NCBI RefSeq assembly: GCF_000621745.1
Contig: NZ_JHXK01000012.1
Coordinates: 62,001 to 126,000 of the forward strand
DNA from: Clostridium beijerinckii HUN142
GTDB taxonomy: Bacteria > Bacillota > Clostridia > Clostridiales > Clostridiaceae
Reading direction: 5' to 3'
Length of the DNA: 64,000 nucleotides
Shown piece after piece: positions 18,186 to 28,346 of this stretch. Made by a program: the position numbers and the translations under genes. The notes beneath the pieces were generated by a model. It did not search any database and was not told the origin of the DNA. It saw only the letters and a program-made list of their open reading frames with translations. The stretch's first letter is position 1, and every line of letters begins with the position of its first letter.

Positions 18186-18917
18186 TTACTTATAAATTCC
18201 CCTATACTTTTCAGGTAAGAGACTTGCTATACTCCTCATTAGAATATCCATACATCTATTATCATATTCATGTTTATCTTCATCCTTTTCCTTAGGAGGA
18301 AATATAATTCTTTCGCCTATATTTAAGGTAACATCTGAATGTTGCCACTTTTCCGAACCCATATTTCCATCTTTACTTATTGGCAGCAATATATCTGTTC
18401 CTGACATACCAATTGGGATTATTTGTGCTTTTGCCATTCTAGCAAATAACAAAATACCTTTTTTCCCTTCTATAAGTCCACCAGTTCTACTTCTAGTTCC
18501 TTCTGGAAATATTAAAACATCATTACCTTCTTTCAGTGTCTTAACTACCCTGGTAATAGCTTCTTTATCTGCCGAACTAGGTTTAATTGGTATATTTTTA
18601 ACTATCTTAATTCCTAATTGTGTTATTGGATCATCTGATAACTTTACTCCTGCAACGAAGTATGGATCACTTTTTTCTTTTAGTATTTTTGATAGAACTA
18701 ATCCATCAGAGTTACTTAGATGATTACATACAAATATTCTTGGTCTTTTAACTCTCTCTATATTATCTATTCCACTAACTTTTATTTCCGCATACTTTTT
18801 TATATAATTATTAGCTATGTTTTTAGCTATTTTTATAACTAATCCTTCTGGCATCATTCTTATTAATTTTATTGTAACTGGTGATAACATTTTTCTCCAA
18901 CCTTTCTTAATAATCAC
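18186..18917 (-). CDS. plsC: 1-acyl-sn-glycerol-3-phosphate acyltransferase
   Basis: 243-residue acyltransferase of phosphatidic acid synthesis. It has the H-x4-D catalytic box in CNHLSNSDG, the substrate-binding FPEGTRSRTGG, and the downstream block IIPIGMSG. A moderately hydrophobic N-terminus may dock it on the membrane. First gene of an apparent plsC-nth operon. A shorter start at the internal ATG (protein beginning MLSPVTIKL, with AAAGGTTGGAGAAAA upstream) is quite possible. Confidence 0.9.
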   Translation of the reverse strand: MIIKKGWRKMLSPVTIKLIRMMPEGLVIKIAKNIANNYIKKYAEIKVSGIDNIERVKRPRIFVCNHLSNSDGLVLSKILKEKSDPYFVAGVKLSDDPITQLGIKIVKNIPIKPSSADKEAITRVVKTLKEGNDVLIFPEGTRSRTGGLIEGKKGILLFARMAKAQIIPIGMSGTDILLPISKDGNMGSEKWQHSDVTLNIGERIIFPPKEKDEDKHEYDNRCMDILMRSIASLLPEKYRGIYK

Positions 18918-19196
18918 ATTCCATATTATACTACTAATTACATTTTTTTACAATGTATCGTTTTTATACAAATCTCTTATGTATAATATAATATTGATTA
19001 TTATTTATATACATTATATATGCTTTCATATGTCTATGCAATTCCCAAAAGTATTAAGGTAATTTATAAATTTGCATACCAATTCTCCTAATATATTCTT
19101 GTATAACTTTGATATTTATCAAAAGCAATTTAATTGTAGTAAAAATAAATTTATAAATATAACTTATTTAACTTTAATAGAATTTAAAAATAAAAA

Positions 19197-19240
19197 ATAC
19201 ATTAATTAAACTTTTTTGTTTCAAAGTTTAATTAATGTAT
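19197..19240 (-). terminator. Terminator after cysE; only clear feature of the 18918-19418 gap
   Basis: Eighteen-bp perfect stem (arm ATACATTAATTAAACTTT) with a short loop, followed on the minus strand by TTTTTTATTTTT. It lies about 180 bases past the cysE stop. The rest of the 500-base gap is AT-rich, must hold the plsC promoter, and shows no convincing gene. Confidence 0.7.
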
Positions 19241-19418
19241 CCCTTAATTTTTAAATTATAATGCATTTCTTAATAAAATAATTCAAAAATAAATGCTCTA
19301 TTTTAATATTTAGTAAAACATCTTAACTTAGTAAAATTCCTATAAATAAATGCTACTGAACTATACAAGATATAAGTTTGTATTAGTTGCACTTCATATA
19401 CTCCCATATTCTACAACA

Positions 19419-20009
19419 TTAAATAACCATATCGTTAAATATTTTCTTTTTGCGTCCTTTTAAATCACTAATTTCTATTATTGTTGCACTTGCACTATTT
19501 CTAACAATATTTTTAGCTTGAGTTCCTATTGCTGTTGCCTTTGCTGGTACATCCTTTACAACTACAGCATTAGCTCCTATCTTAGCACCTTTTCCTACAG
19601 TTATAGGCCCAAGTACTTTTGCACCTGTACCTATTAAAACATCATCCTCAATAGTTGGATGCCTTTTGCCTACATCCTTACCTGTACCACCTAGAGTTAC
19701 TCCATGATAAAGTGTTACATTATCACCAACTTCTGCAGTCTCACCAATGACTACGCCCATTCCATGATCTATAAACAACCCTTTTCCAATCTTAGCTCCC
19801 GGATGAATTTCTATACCTGTAAAAAACCTAGATAATTGTGAAATTAATCTCGCCAAGAAAAACCATTTCTTTAAATATAGGATGTGGGCAATTCTATATG
19901 ATATTAATGCATGAATACATGGATATAATAATAGTACTTCTAATTTACTTTTAGCTGCTGGATCTTCGTTTAAAACTCTTTCTATATCGTAATTTAACTT
20001 TTTAAACAC
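19419..20009 (-). CDS. cysE: Serine O-acetyltransferase
   Basis: Acetylates serine with acetyl-CoA to O-acetylserine, the substrate of CysK. The 196-residue length is the short form common in firmicutes. The N-terminal helical part ends near residue 60. Left-handed beta-helix hexapeptides follow ([25 protein letters not shown]), with [18 protein letters not shown] at the active site. It is downstream of cysK by 140 bases on the same strand and so under the same cysteine T-box. Confidence 0.96.
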   Translation of the reverse strand: MFKKLNYDIERVLNEDPAAKSKLEVLLLYPCIHALISYRIAHILYLKKWFFLARLISQLSRFFTGIEIHPGAKIGKGLFIDHGMGVVIGETAEVGDNVTLYHGVTLGGTGKDVGKRHPTIEDDVLIGTGAKVLGPITVGKGAKIGANAVVVKDVPAKATAIGTQAKNIVRNSASATIIEISDLKGRKKKIFNDMVI

Positions 20010-20149
20010 AGCCTATTCTCCTTTCTATAGTTTTCAGTAGAGCTCTTCACATGTACAATTATTAATAGAACTTCATTAGTATCTTAAGTTAAACCAATAG
20101 TTTCACTGTTAATTCCTGATTATTAATAAAATTTTTATGATTATATTAA

Positions 20150-21061
20150 TTAATCATATAACCCCATAGATATATACTTTTCTCCCCCATCTGGAGCAAT
20201 AGCCAATACCTTTTTCCCTTTTCCTAGTCTTTTTGCAACCTGTATTGCTGCATATACTGCTGCACCTGAAGATATTCCAATTAATACACCTTCATTTTCA
20301 GCAAACGCTTTTGCTGTTTTAAATGCATCTTCATCTCTTACTTGTAGTATCTCATCCACATATTCTTCAACATAAACTCCTGGAACAAATCCTGCACCTA
20401 TTCCTTGAATTTTATGTCCACCAGGATTTCCACCGCTTAAAACTGGCGAATTTGCTGGTTCAACTGCAAATGCTTTAACATTTGGATTTTTCTTTTTTAA
20501 ATTTTTAGATACTCCTATTACAGTTCCACCACTTCCAACTCCTGCGATAAAGGCATCTAAATCTGGAATGTCCTTATATATTTCTTCTGCTGTTGTTTCA
20601 TAGTGCTTTTCTGGGTTAGCTATATTTTCAAATTGTTGAGGAATAAAAAATCCTTCTCCGCTTCCTATTTCTAAAGCCTTTTCTATAGCTCCCTTCATCC
20701 CCTTAGATCCTTCAGTTAATACTAGATTTGCACCGTATGCTTTTATAAGATCTCTTCTTTCTTTACTCATTGTTTCTGGCATTATTATTGTGACATTGTA
20801 ACCTTTCAATTTTCCTATAAGTGCTAGTGCTATTCCTGTATTTCCACTTGTTGGTTCCACTATTGTTGCCCCTGGTTTCAATACTCCTTCTTTTTCAGCT
20901 CTCTCAATCATTCCTAATGCTGCTCTGTCTTTAACACTTCCGCCAGGATTAAATTTTTCAAGTTTAACGTATATATCTGCACTATTTTCGTCCTTAATTA
21001 AATTATTAATTTTTAAAATAGGTGTATTTCCTATTAGTTCTAGTCCTCCATTATAAATCAT
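20150..21061 (-). CDS. cysK: Cysteine synthase (O-acetylserine sulfhydrylase)
   Basis: PLP enzyme that makes cysteine from O-acetylserine and sulfide. The 303-residue protein has the Schiff-base Lys at K44 (PGGSVKDRA), the substrate loop TSGNTG at residues 71-76, the PLP phosphate loop GVGSGGTV, and the C-terminal SSGAAV. It heads the cysK-cysE pair. Its leader carries a T-box with a cysteine specifier, so transcription should rise when tRNA-Cys is uncharged. Confidence 0.97.
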   Translation of the reverse strand: MIYNGGLELIGNTPILKINNLIKDENSADIYVKLEKFNPGGSVKDRAALGMIERAEKEGVLKPGATIVEPTSGNTGIALALIGKLKGYNVTIIMPETMSKERRDLIKAYGANLVLTEGSKGMKGAIEKALEIGSGEGFFIPQQFENIANPEKHYETTAEEIYKDIPDLDAFIAGVGSGGTVIGVSKNLKKKNPNVKAFAVEPANSPVLSGGNPGGHKIQGIGAGFVPGVYVEEYVDEILQVRDEDAFKTAKAFAENEGVLIGISSGAAVYAAIQVAKRLGKGKKVLAIAPDGGEKYISMGLYD

Positions 21062-21127
21062 ATTATTATTCTCCTCCTCAAACTTCTACTAATTTTAGTA
21101 TATCTTTTTACATTCTTTTTATATTAA

Positions 21128-21450
21128 ATATAATAAAAAAACTTCATTCTCTATAAAAATTATAGAGACGAAGTAAAATTCGCGGTTCCACTCTAATTGG
21201 ATTAAGTAGCTAATCCCTCTCAATTTTGATACTTAATATATCATATCACTATAACGGGTGAACCCGGAAAATCATACTAAAAAATATATCAAAAAAATAA
21301 ATAGATATATTATCTTCCCATTTTTTTAATATATTTAATTTCAAATTTCAACTCCAAAGAGCACTTCACATAAATTCTAGATAAAAAGTTCTCAGCATCC
21401 TCTTCTCTCTGTAAACTTCCTTTATGTTACTTTTCTTTTTCACAGTTTTT
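21128..21450 (-). promoter_or_regulatory. T-box riboswitch, cysteine (TGC) specifier
   Basis: On the minus strand this leader shows every hallmark of a T-box. Stem I has AGAGAG and GATGCTGAGA-type motifs near 21390-21410. The specifier region reads GAAG-TGC-TCTTTGGAG, the TGC (Cys) codon being 21361-21363. The T-box core AGAGTGGAACCGCG is at 21181-21194. A terminator hairpin (21141-21174) followed by seven T residues competes with the antiterminator. Uncharged tRNA-Cys should therefore switch on cysK-cysE. Specifier identity is read by alignment to the usual GAA-NNN context. Confidence 0.93.
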
Positions 21451-21483
21451 AATTCTTAGTGTTTTGATAGGTTTTATATTATA

Positions 21484-21511
21484 ATTATATTCCTTCTTTA
21501 AAAAAAGTCAA
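21484..21511 (-). promoter_or_regulatory. Promoter of cysK-cysE leader
   Basis: TTGACT and TATAAT on the minus strand with 16 bases between. The -35 box lies inside the 3' arm of the neighbouring terminator hairpin. Confidence 0.7.
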
Positions 21512-21547
21512 TACTTTTTAAGACTTTAATTAAAAAGTATTGACTTT
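21504..21547 (-). terminator. Terminator after PRC/MgtE_N/CBS gene
   Basis: Eighteen-bp perfect stem (arm AAAGTCAATACTTTTTAA) followed by TTTTTTT on the minus strand, 86 bases past the gene's stop. Confidence 0.85.
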
Positions 21548-21632
21548 CTTAAATATATAAAAATAGATATTCCTAACAAATAAATAATAACGCTAAAACA
21601 CTTATTTGCTAAAATCATGAATAATTTATGTT

Positions 21633-22880
21633 TTAATTTTTCTTCTTCCAGAGAGGATACAAAAATTCATCTACTAAATCATGAATAATCACTATTCCAA
21701 TCAGCTTTTCATATTCATCTACTACTGGCACTGAATTCAAATCATATTTTGAGGCAACTTCTATAGCTTCGCCAATTTCAGCATCATGCTTTACCCGAGA
21801 TACAGAATAGTCCATTATTTCTTTTATCTTTAAATCATTATCATTAACAATTAAATCTCTTAAAGATATCACACCCTGAACTCGTTCTTCTTCGTCCGTT
21901 ATATAAATATAATAAATAACTTCTTCATCTGGTTTCGTTTCTTTTAATATTTCAATAGTATCTCCAACTGTTATATCTAAATTAACAGATATAAATTCTT
22001 TACTCATTATACTACCAACAGTTTCATCCCCATATTGCAACAGTTCTTTAACTTCATCTGCATCTTCTTTTTCTAAATTTACTAATATCTTTTCTCTTTC
22101 TTCTTCATCTAAATCATCTAATAAGTCAGCTATTTCATCATTAGGCATATTTTCTAACACCTCTACAGTTTTGCTGTCAGATAATTCTTTAATTATAGTC
22201 CCCTTATATTCCGAGTCTATTTCCTCTAATGTATCAGCTGCTAAATCCTCATCCAAAGATTCTAATACCTGTTTTCTTGATATTGTATCTAGATTTTCTA
22301 ATATATCTGCAAGATCTGCTGGATGTAAAGTTGATAATTTTTTATATGGTATAGCTAATTTCAAATTATTTTCAACCATTTCTAAAGATTCAACATCATC
22401 CCATCTTAAGACTTTATCCTCTAACTTCTTCCCCATAATTCTATATATGAATTTCATAATACCAGCTATTTTTAGTCTTCTATATCTAGCTAACTGACCT
22501 GTTTCAACTCCAATAACTCTATATTCTCCTGCAATTCTTGCAATTCTCAAATCATTAACCCTTACAACTTGTTTTCCATTTATATCAACTATCTTTTTAT
22601 CTAGTAGATTTTCTGAAAGAAGATAACTATACCTCATCGGCAATATTTCTTTACTTCCTCGGGTTTTTATCTTAATTTTACCATCCCTATTTAAAAATTC
22701 TATATATCTGAACTCATAATGAAAGGCCACTCCGTCCTTTTTAAGCTTATATCCAATTATTCTAGGATACCCTTCTTCCGTAGTTACATAAATATCTCTT
22801 AAAGTCCCTAAAACATCACCAAATTCATCATAAACTTTTTTATCTAAAATGTTAGTATATAGAAATATAGATAATTCCAT
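21633..22880 (-). CDS. Soluble PRC-barrel / MgtE_N / CBS-domain protein
   Basis: 415-residue protein resembling the cytoplasmic half of the MgtE magnesium channel but without any membrane segment. Residues about 5-75 are a PRC-barrel-like domain (YTNILDKKVYDEFGDVLG), with a second such stretch near 95-150. Residues about 165-275 are MgtE_N superhelix repeats (LHPADLADILENL, LLDDLDEEEREKIL). Residues about 280-405 are two CBS motifs ending in VPVVDEYEKLIGIVII. In MgtE these parts sense Mg2+ and gate the pore, so this protein may be a stand-alone regulator. The frame closes naturally at KKKN and a terminator follows, so truncation is not evident. Role unknown. Confidence 0.88.
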   Translation of the reverse strand: MELSIFLYTNILDKKVYDEFGDVLGTLRDIYVTTEEGYPRIIGYKLKKDGVAFHYEFRYIEFLNRDGKIKIKTRGSKEILPMRYSYLLSENLLDKKIVDINGKQVVRVNDLRIARIAGEYRVIGVETGQLARYRRLKIAGIMKFIYRIMGKKLEDKVLRWDDVESLEMVENNLKLAIPYKKLSTLHPADLADILENLDTISRKQVLESLDEDLAADTLEEIDSEYKGTIIKELSDSKTVEVLENMPNDEIADLLDDLDEEEREKILVNLEKEDADEVKELLQYGDETVGSIMSKEFISVNLDITVGDTIEILKETKPDEEVIYYIYITDEEERVQGVISLRDLIVNDNDLKIKEIMDYSVSRVKHDAEIGEAIEVASKYDLNSVPVVDEYEKLIGIVIIHDLVDEFLYPLWKKKN

Positions 22881-23683
22881 CTTAATTATTCCCCCTACTT
22901 CTACAGAAAGAAAATCATTAGATGAAATTTACATTCTAAATAAATTACATCTACCTATATCCTTTAAAACAAGATAAAGGATTTTCCTTCTGAATATATT
23001 TAGTTTTTGCTATATTATAGTTTATATTCTGAGGTCCATCCTCCATCTTTTACACCGCCCTGTATATCTTCACTTAGTTATAATTTACTACTATCTCTAA
23101 TTATTATATTACATAGAAGTAAAAAGGCAATAAGTTTTTATTTCTTAGTTAGCTTCATCGATGTTTCCCCCGCAAAATTAGAGTTTTTTTTCTTTTTTAT
23201 ATATCTAATTTTATTTTCCAATTCATTTCACTTTTTAACGTTAAAATTATATATAGGTTCTAAATAATGTAATTATTCTTTGTATAATTATTTTATTTGC
23301 TTTGCCTAATAGTTTAAGGTAAATTTTTATGAATTAAACTTTTGAGAACAACTTAAAGCTTTGTGTTATTCCATTGCTGAATTTACATTTATTTTGTCTT
23401 CTGATATTAATACAACATTTTTCAATTGTTCCTCAATCTGTAACTTATAAATATTTCTTTATAAGTTGTATTGAATTTACACTAGATTAACCTATTTATA
23501 TTATTTGTAAACTAATTATTGTTATGTTAATATACTTTAAGAATAAGCTTTAAAAGCTTGTTCTTTGATTTTTTAATTATTTATTACATTAGTATAATAT
23601 CCAAGTATAAAGATATTTAATGTACGTAATTTTAATATAAATATGGTTTAATAAAATAAATTAAGAATTGGAGTTAATATTAT
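22881..23683. other. 803-bp gap between divergent genes; unexplained GC-rich patches
   Basis: No convincing gene. Between about 23030 and 23190 there are islands of G+C in otherwise AT-rich DNA. Read on the minus strand (the leader of the PRC/MgtE_N/CBS gene) they are GCGGGGGAAACATCGATGAA, AGGGCGGTG and GAGGATGGACCTC, the last a small hairpin. The M-box magnesium motif is not recognisable. On the other side, before the YgiQ gene, there is a short hairpin (ACTTATAAA/TTTATAAGT, about 23442-23468) and AT-rich sequence. Confidence 0.45.
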
Positions 23684-25684
23684 ATGAAGCTTTGTAAGGA
23701 ATTCTTACCTATTAGTAAAGAAGACTTAAAAAAAAGAAAAATTGACCAATTAGATTTTATTATTGTTTCTGGCGATGCTTATGTAGATCATCCTTCTTTT
23801 GGTACTGCTATTATAGGCAGAACTCTTGAATCACAAGGTTTTAATGTTGGTGTTATAGCTCAACCTGATTGGCATAATTCTGAAGATTTCAAAAGATTAG
23901 GTAAACCTAAATATGGTTTTCTTGTTAATTCAGGGAATATAGATTCTATGGTTAACCATTACACCGCTGCAAAAAAAACAAGACGTGAAGACTTGTATTC
24001 TCCTGGTGGAGAAGCTGGCCATAGACCGGATAGATCGATAATTGTTTATTGTAACAGAATACGTGAGGCCTATAAAGATGCAGCTATTGCAATTGGAGGA
24101 ATAGAAGCAAGTCTTAGGCGTTTTGCACATTATGACTATTGGGATAATAAAGTTAGAAGAAGCATTCTTGTAGATTCTAAAGCTGATTTATTGATGTATG
24201 GTATGGGCGAAAAAACCGTAGTTCAGATTGCAGAATTATTAAGGTATGGAGCAAATATTAAAAATATAACAAGTGTTCTTGGAACTTGTTATTTGACTAA
24301 AGATATATCAAATATTAAAAATGCAGTTGTAGTACCTTCATTTGAAGAAGTATCTACAGATAAAGAAGCTTATGGTGAAGCTTATAAATTAGAATACTAC
24401 GAACAAGATTCTATAAATGGCAGAACTATAATCCAAAAATATGGTGATAGATATTTAGTTCAGAATCCACCTCAAGAAAACTTAACTCAAGAAGAAATGG
24501 ATCGAACATATGATTTACCTTACACAAGAACCTATCACCCTATATATGAAGCAAAAGGCGGCATACCTGCAATACAAGAAGTTAAATTTTCTATAACAAG
24601 CCATAGAGGCTGTTTTGGTTCATGTTCATTTTGTGCTCTAACATTTCACCAAGGAAGAGTAATTCAAAATAGGGGGCAAGAATCAATAATTGATGAGGCA
24701 AAACTTTTAACGACTTTGCCTGATTTCAAAGGATATATTCACGATATTGGAGGCCCTACCGCAAATTTTAGACATAGAGCTTGTAAAAAACAAATAGAAC
24801 ATGGTACTTGTAAAAATAAACAATGTATGTTCCCTAGTCCATGTAAAAACTTGATAATAGATCATACTGAATACCTTTCTCTATTGAAGAAAGTCAGAAA
24901 ACTTCCTGGGATAAAAAAAGTATTTATACGTTCTGGGCTAAGATACGATTACCTAATACATGACAAAAATGATGCGTTTTTTAAAGAGTTGTGCGAGCAT
25001 CATATTAGTGGTCAATTAAAAGTTGCTCCCGAACATGTGGTTCCAAAAGTATTGAATCAAATGGGTAAGCCAACAAGAGAAGTCTATGACAAATTTGTTA
25101 ATAAGTATTTTCAGATTAATAAACAAATAGATAAAAAACAATTTTTAGTCCCTTATTTGATGTCATCTCATCCAGGTTCTGACCTAAATGCGGCAATAGA
25201 TCTCGCATTATATATTAAAGAGATGGGATATACACCCGAACAAGTGCAAGATTTTTATCCAACACCCGGGAGCTTATCAACAACAATGTATTATACTGGA
25301 TTCAATCCAATTACTGGAGAAAAAGTTTATATTCCAAAAACACCTGAAGAAAAGGAAATGCAAAGAGCTTTAATACAATTTGCTGTTCCTAAAAATTATC
25401 AAAAAGTGAAAAAGGCTCTAATTAAAGCTCATAGAGAAGATTTAATTGGTAACAATAAAAACTGTCTAATAGGCTTTACTCCTGGAAAACTAGGATATCA
25501 AGGAAAGCATAAATCAAACGATAATCTTAAAAATGACTCAAATAAAAATTCAAATGCTAGTAAAATATCTAATGAAAAGAATTCTATTAATAATACTAAG
25601 AAAACTTCTACTGATAACAATAAAAAACACTCAAACAAACATTCATCTGATAATCATTCAAATAGAAGAAAAAGAACTATGTAA
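23684..25684 (+). CDS. YgiQ family radical SAM protein
   Basis: 666-residue radical SAM enzyme of the YgiQ (UPF0313) family, substrate unknown. The 4Fe-4S cluster Cys residues are C310, C314 and C317 (CFGSCSFC). The N-terminal half has the family's B12-binding-like segment ([29 protein letters not shown]). [18 protein letters not shown] is conserved near the C-terminus. Residues about 610-666 are an Asn/Lys/Ser-rich low-complexity tail, probably disordered. It is monocistronic with a strong terminator. The upstream ribosome-binding site is weak (GGAGTTAATATT). Confidence 0.92.
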   Translation: MKLCKEFLPISKEDLKKRKIDQLDFIIVSGDAYVDHPSFGTAIIGRTLESQGFNVGVIAQPDWHNSEDFKRLGKPKYGFLVNSGNIDSMVNHYTAAKKTRREDLYSPGGEAGHRPDRSIIVYCNRIREAYKDAAIAIGGIEASLRRFAHYDYWDNKVRRSILVDSKADLLMYGMGEKTVVQIAELLRYGANIKNITSVLGTCYLTKDISNIKNAVVVPSFEEVSTDKEAYGEAYKLEYYEQDSINGRTIIQKYGDRYLVQNPPQENLTQEEMDRTYDLPYTRTYHPIYEAKGGIPAIQEVKFSITSHRGCFGSCSFCALTFHQGRVIQNRGQESIIDEAKLLTTLPDFKGYIHDIGGPTANFRHRACKKQIEHGTCKNKQCMFPSPCKNLIIDHTEYLSLLKKVRKLPGIKKVFIRSGLRYDYLIHDKNDAFFKELCEHHISGQLKVAPEHVVPKVLNQMGKPTREVYDKFVNKYFQINKQIDKKQFLVPYLMSSHPGSDLNAAIDLALYIKEMGYTPEQVQDFYPTPGSLSTTMYYTGFNPITGEKVYIPKTPEEKEMQRALIQFAVPKNYQKVKKALIKAHREDLIGNNKNCLIGFTPGKLGYQGKHKSNDNLKNDSNKNSNASKISNEKNSINNTKKTSTDNNKKHSNKHSSDNHSNRRKRTM

Positions 25685-25687
25685 AAT

Positions 25688-25729
25688 AAAGGATACTTAG
25701 TTGCTTGCTATCGCAACTAAGTATCCTTT
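25688..25729 (+). terminator. Terminator after YgiQ-family gene
   Basis: Seventeen-bp perfect stem (arm AAAGGATACTTAGTTGC) ending in TTT-rich sequence, directly past the stop codon. Confidence 0.85.
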
Positions 25730-25858
25730 ATCTTTGCTAACTACTAAGTAGTAAATATTACTCTTATTCCCAAAATCCTCTGCACACATATAATAAATTA
25801 CCTACTATCTAGACTACTTACATAATTCTAAAGTATCAATTCGAACTTAATTCCTTAC

Positions 25859-26524
25859 CTAGGAACGATAATTGTTTTTTGGCAATATCTTAAAGCTCTT
25901 TAACACTAAATTTATAATTACAAGAAATAACATATCCCCAATTACCGAGTAAGGGAAAAGTTTAATTCCACCTAAAATAATAATATCTTCTATCATTACT
26001 ATTAATATTGCTATGATTATAAACCATATTCCTTTTTTATTTGCATACGGTCTATCTAGTAAGATTACATTTAGGATCAGTAATGCACCAAGTAGTATTA
26101 GTGAAAACAAAAACAATATAGTTTCCTTATCTATCTGCAAGATAAATCCATATAAATAATTTACCTGAACTGTTAACTTTGAAATTTGCATTATTACAGC
26201 ATAAATGATACATACTGTTGCTGCAATAATATATGTTCCACCAAAGTTTAATTTTTCAGATCTTAAATAAATATAGCTTACAGCTAGCACTATAAGTGGT
26301 ACTGATAAATGATTTAAAAATATTATTGGTTTTAAGTAATATATTATTGTACTATTCTTGAGTATACACAATAAAAATAATGCTACATGCCTTAATAAAA
26401 ATAATGTAATTACTAATGCCAAATATATTTTTATTTTCTTTGGTGAAACTTCTAGATTCTTTTTTATAAGTGAAATTGACAAAAAAATTATAAGTAACAA
26501 AAATAAATAATATGCAAAGTTCAC
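25859..26524 (-). CDS. Hypothetical seven-helix membrane protein
   Basis: 221-residue, very hydrophobic protein with about seven predicted membrane helices (near residues 3-20, 33-54, 60-83, 96-112, 134-155, 164-180 and 187-210) and short loops. I do not recognise a family. The layout resembles 7-TM sensor modules attached to histidine kinases or GGDEF proteins, but no output domain follows. Start is GTG with GGAG 8 bases upstream. It lies about 50 bases downstream of the lipid kinase gene on the same strand and may be its operon partner. Confidence 0.7.
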   Translation of the reverse strand: MNFAYYLFLLLIIFLSISLIKKNLEVSPKKIKIYLALVITLFLLRHVALFLLCILKNSTIIYYLKPIIFLNHLSVPLIVLAVSYIYLRSEKLNFGGTYIIAATVCIIYAVIMQISKLTVQVNYLYGFILQIDKETILFLFSLILLGALLILNVILLDRPYANKKGIWFIIIAILIVMIEDIIILGGIKLFPYSVIGDMLFLVIINLVLKSFKILPKNNYRS

Positions 26525-26575
26525 AAATTACGCTCCATTCCATATTCCTGTTACTTATATTTATTACTGTCTATC

Positions 26576-27454
26576 TTATTTTATACCTAAAAGTTTAATT
26601 CCACCCTTAATACATTGAACCCTCAATGGAAAATCTGGTCCTCTTTCCCCATCAATATCTGTAACGATATCTTCTGGAGATTCTATATATAAATCATCTG
26701 TTTTGAAATAAACAACTTTATCTGAATCTAAATGTTCGCCTTTCAAAAGCTTTATAAAGAGTGGGATGAGCTCAATTATTTGTATAGCTTTAAATATTAT
26801 TACGTCAAGCTTTCCATCTGTAACTTCTGCCTCTGTCGCTAAATTAAAGTTTCCAGCAGTTTTACCATTAAACACTAAAAGCAAATACATTTCTCCGTCA
26901 TAATCACATTCCTTAGATGATAGTTTTATCTTTAACTTTCTAAAGTTAGGTAATTCTTCAAGGCCTTTTAAATAATATGCTAACTTTCCTATTGTATTTT
27001 TTAAGTTCACATCAGTTTTTTGCGATACATCTGTAAAAAGTCCCGAACTGGCCACATTTATAAAATATTTCTCATTTATTTTCCCAACATCAACAGCTAC
27101 TGGCTTTGAATTTAATATTTGCCTACATGCTTCTTCTATATCATTTGGCATATTTATAAGCTTTCCAAAGTCATTTGCAGTTCCAACCGGTAATATACCT
27201 ATAGGTATATTTATATTTTTATTTTTCATAGCATTTACTAAAGAGTCTACAGTTCCATCCCCACCGGCTATTAAAATATAACTATAAGTTTCATCTATTA
27301 TATCTAACGCTTCCGCTAAATCTTTTCCCTTTTGAATTCTATATGGTACTACTATTAATCCTACTTCTTGGTGTAGTTTTATAATATTATCTAATTCGCT
27401 TATTATACTATTTTCTCCTGAGTATGGGTTGTATATGAATCTAACCTTTTTCAT
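26576..27454 (-). CDS. YegS/DagK-family lipid kinase
   Basis: 292-residue diacylglycerol-kinase-catalytic-domain protein. It starts with VRFIYNPYSGENS, has the nucleotide-binding GGDGTVDSLVNAM near residue 65, then GILPVGTANDFGK. The C-terminal beta-sandwich includes VTDIDGERGPDFPLRVQ. Members phosphorylate diacylglycerol or related lipids (BmrU, YegS, DgkB); the precise substrate is not readable. The divergent neighbour pssA is also a phospholipid gene. Confidence 0.92.
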   Translation of the reverse strand: MKKVRFIYNPYSGENSIISELDNIIKLHQEVGLIVVPYRIQKGKDLAEALDIIDETYSYILIAGGDGTVDSLVNAMKNKNINIPIGILPVGTANDFGKLINMPNDIEEACRQILNSKPVAVDVGKINEKYFINVASSGLFTDVSQKTDVNLKNTIGKLAYYLKGLEELPNFRKLKIKLSSKECDYDGEMYLLLVFNGKTAGNFNLATEAEVTDGKLDVIIFKAIQIIELIPLFIKLLKGEHLDSDKVVYFKTDDLYIESPEDIVTDIDGERGPDFPLRVQCIKGGIKLLGIK

Positions 27455-27750
27455 AAATTAACCTGCCTCCAATAAATTTTCTTAGTTATTGTTTATATGC
27501 ATAAAAAATAGCCTTAAAATAATTCTTAATACAAGATTATAATTAGCTCTAAATACATATATTAAATTCATATTAAATATTTACATATAATACCTATGTT
27601 ATAGAGTTTATTATATCATTTTACTTACTTAATGTCGATACTAGATAATCTTAATAAAAACTTAAAGTTAATTTTACACCTTATATTATTTTCATTTATG
27701 TGCTATAATAATTCTTTGTAAGTATTTTTTATAATTTTAGGAGTGATTTT

Positions 27751-28278
27751 ATGAGGAAAAGTTGTATTCCTAATGTATTTACCTTTATTAATTTATCTTG
27801 TGGAATTATATCTATATTATCAGTAATGAACGAAAAATATGCAATATCAGGTGCATTTATTTTATTAGCAGGATTGGTAGATAGGTATGATGGAAGAATA
27901 GCTCGTTTTTTAAACGTTTCTAGTGAATTAGGCAAAGAATTAGATTCTTTAGCTGATTTGGTTTCATTTGGAGTAGCACCATCTATATTAGTATATATAT
28001 TATTCAATCTTGAATCTTTTGGACCTAAAGGATTATTTGGATTTATAGTTTTACTACTATTTCCTATATGCGGTGCTTACAGATTAGCTAGATTTAATAC
28101 TACTGATTTTGATGGGGCCTTTACAGGTGTCCCAATAACAATAGCAGGTTGCTTTATGGCACTTTTTTCACTAATTATATTTAATTTTAATATTACACCA
28201 TCGATCTATCTTGTTGTTCTTTTAATGATCCTTGGTTCATACTTAATGGTAAGTAAAGTTAAATTAAAGAAACTTTAA
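27751..28278 (+). CDS. pssA: CDP-diacylglycerol--serine O-phosphatidyltransferase
   Basis: 175-residue integral membrane enzyme making phosphatidylserine from CDP-DAG and serine, the precursor of phosphatidylethanolamine. The CDP-alcohol phosphotransferase motif is complete: DG-x2-AR-x8-G-x3-D-x3-D within YDGRIARFLNVSSELGKELD and the following SLAD. About six membrane helices. AGGAGTGATTTT precedes the ATG. No psd gene is adjacent, although clostridia often pair them. Confidence 0.94.
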   Translation: MRKSCIPNVFTFINLSCGIISILSVMNEKYAISGAFILLAGLVDRYDGRIARFLNVSSELGKELDSLADLVSFGVAPSILVYILFNLESFGPKGLFGFIVLLLFPICGAYRLARFNTTDFDGAFTGVPITIAGCFMALFSLIIFNFNITPSIYLVVLLMILGSYLMVSKVKLKKL

Positions 28279-28292
28279 TTGTAATTCATAAT

Positions 28293-28330
28293 AAAAAACT
28301 CTATCTTAAAATTTTAAGATAGAGTTTTTT
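28293..28330. terminator. Bidirectional terminator
   Basis: Perfect stem AAAAAACTCTATCTTAAAA with its complement, between convergent pssA and the 114-residue gene. T-run on the plus strand, A-run mirrored on the minus. Confidence 0.9.
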
Positions 28331-28346
28331 TGTTTGATTTTCATCA

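Noticed and set aside
22990..23195. M-box magnesium riboswitch before the MgtE-like gene
   Set aside because: Searched by eye for the TTAGGTGAGGCTCCT core and the following conserved blocks; none is present, so only an unexplained leader is reported.
23370..23460. Codon-like stretch on the minus strand (QIEEQLKNVVLISEDK and onward)
   Set aside because: Only about 24 codons without a start codon or ribosome-binding site, bounded by stops, and no family recognised; could be a gene remnant but the evidence is too thin.
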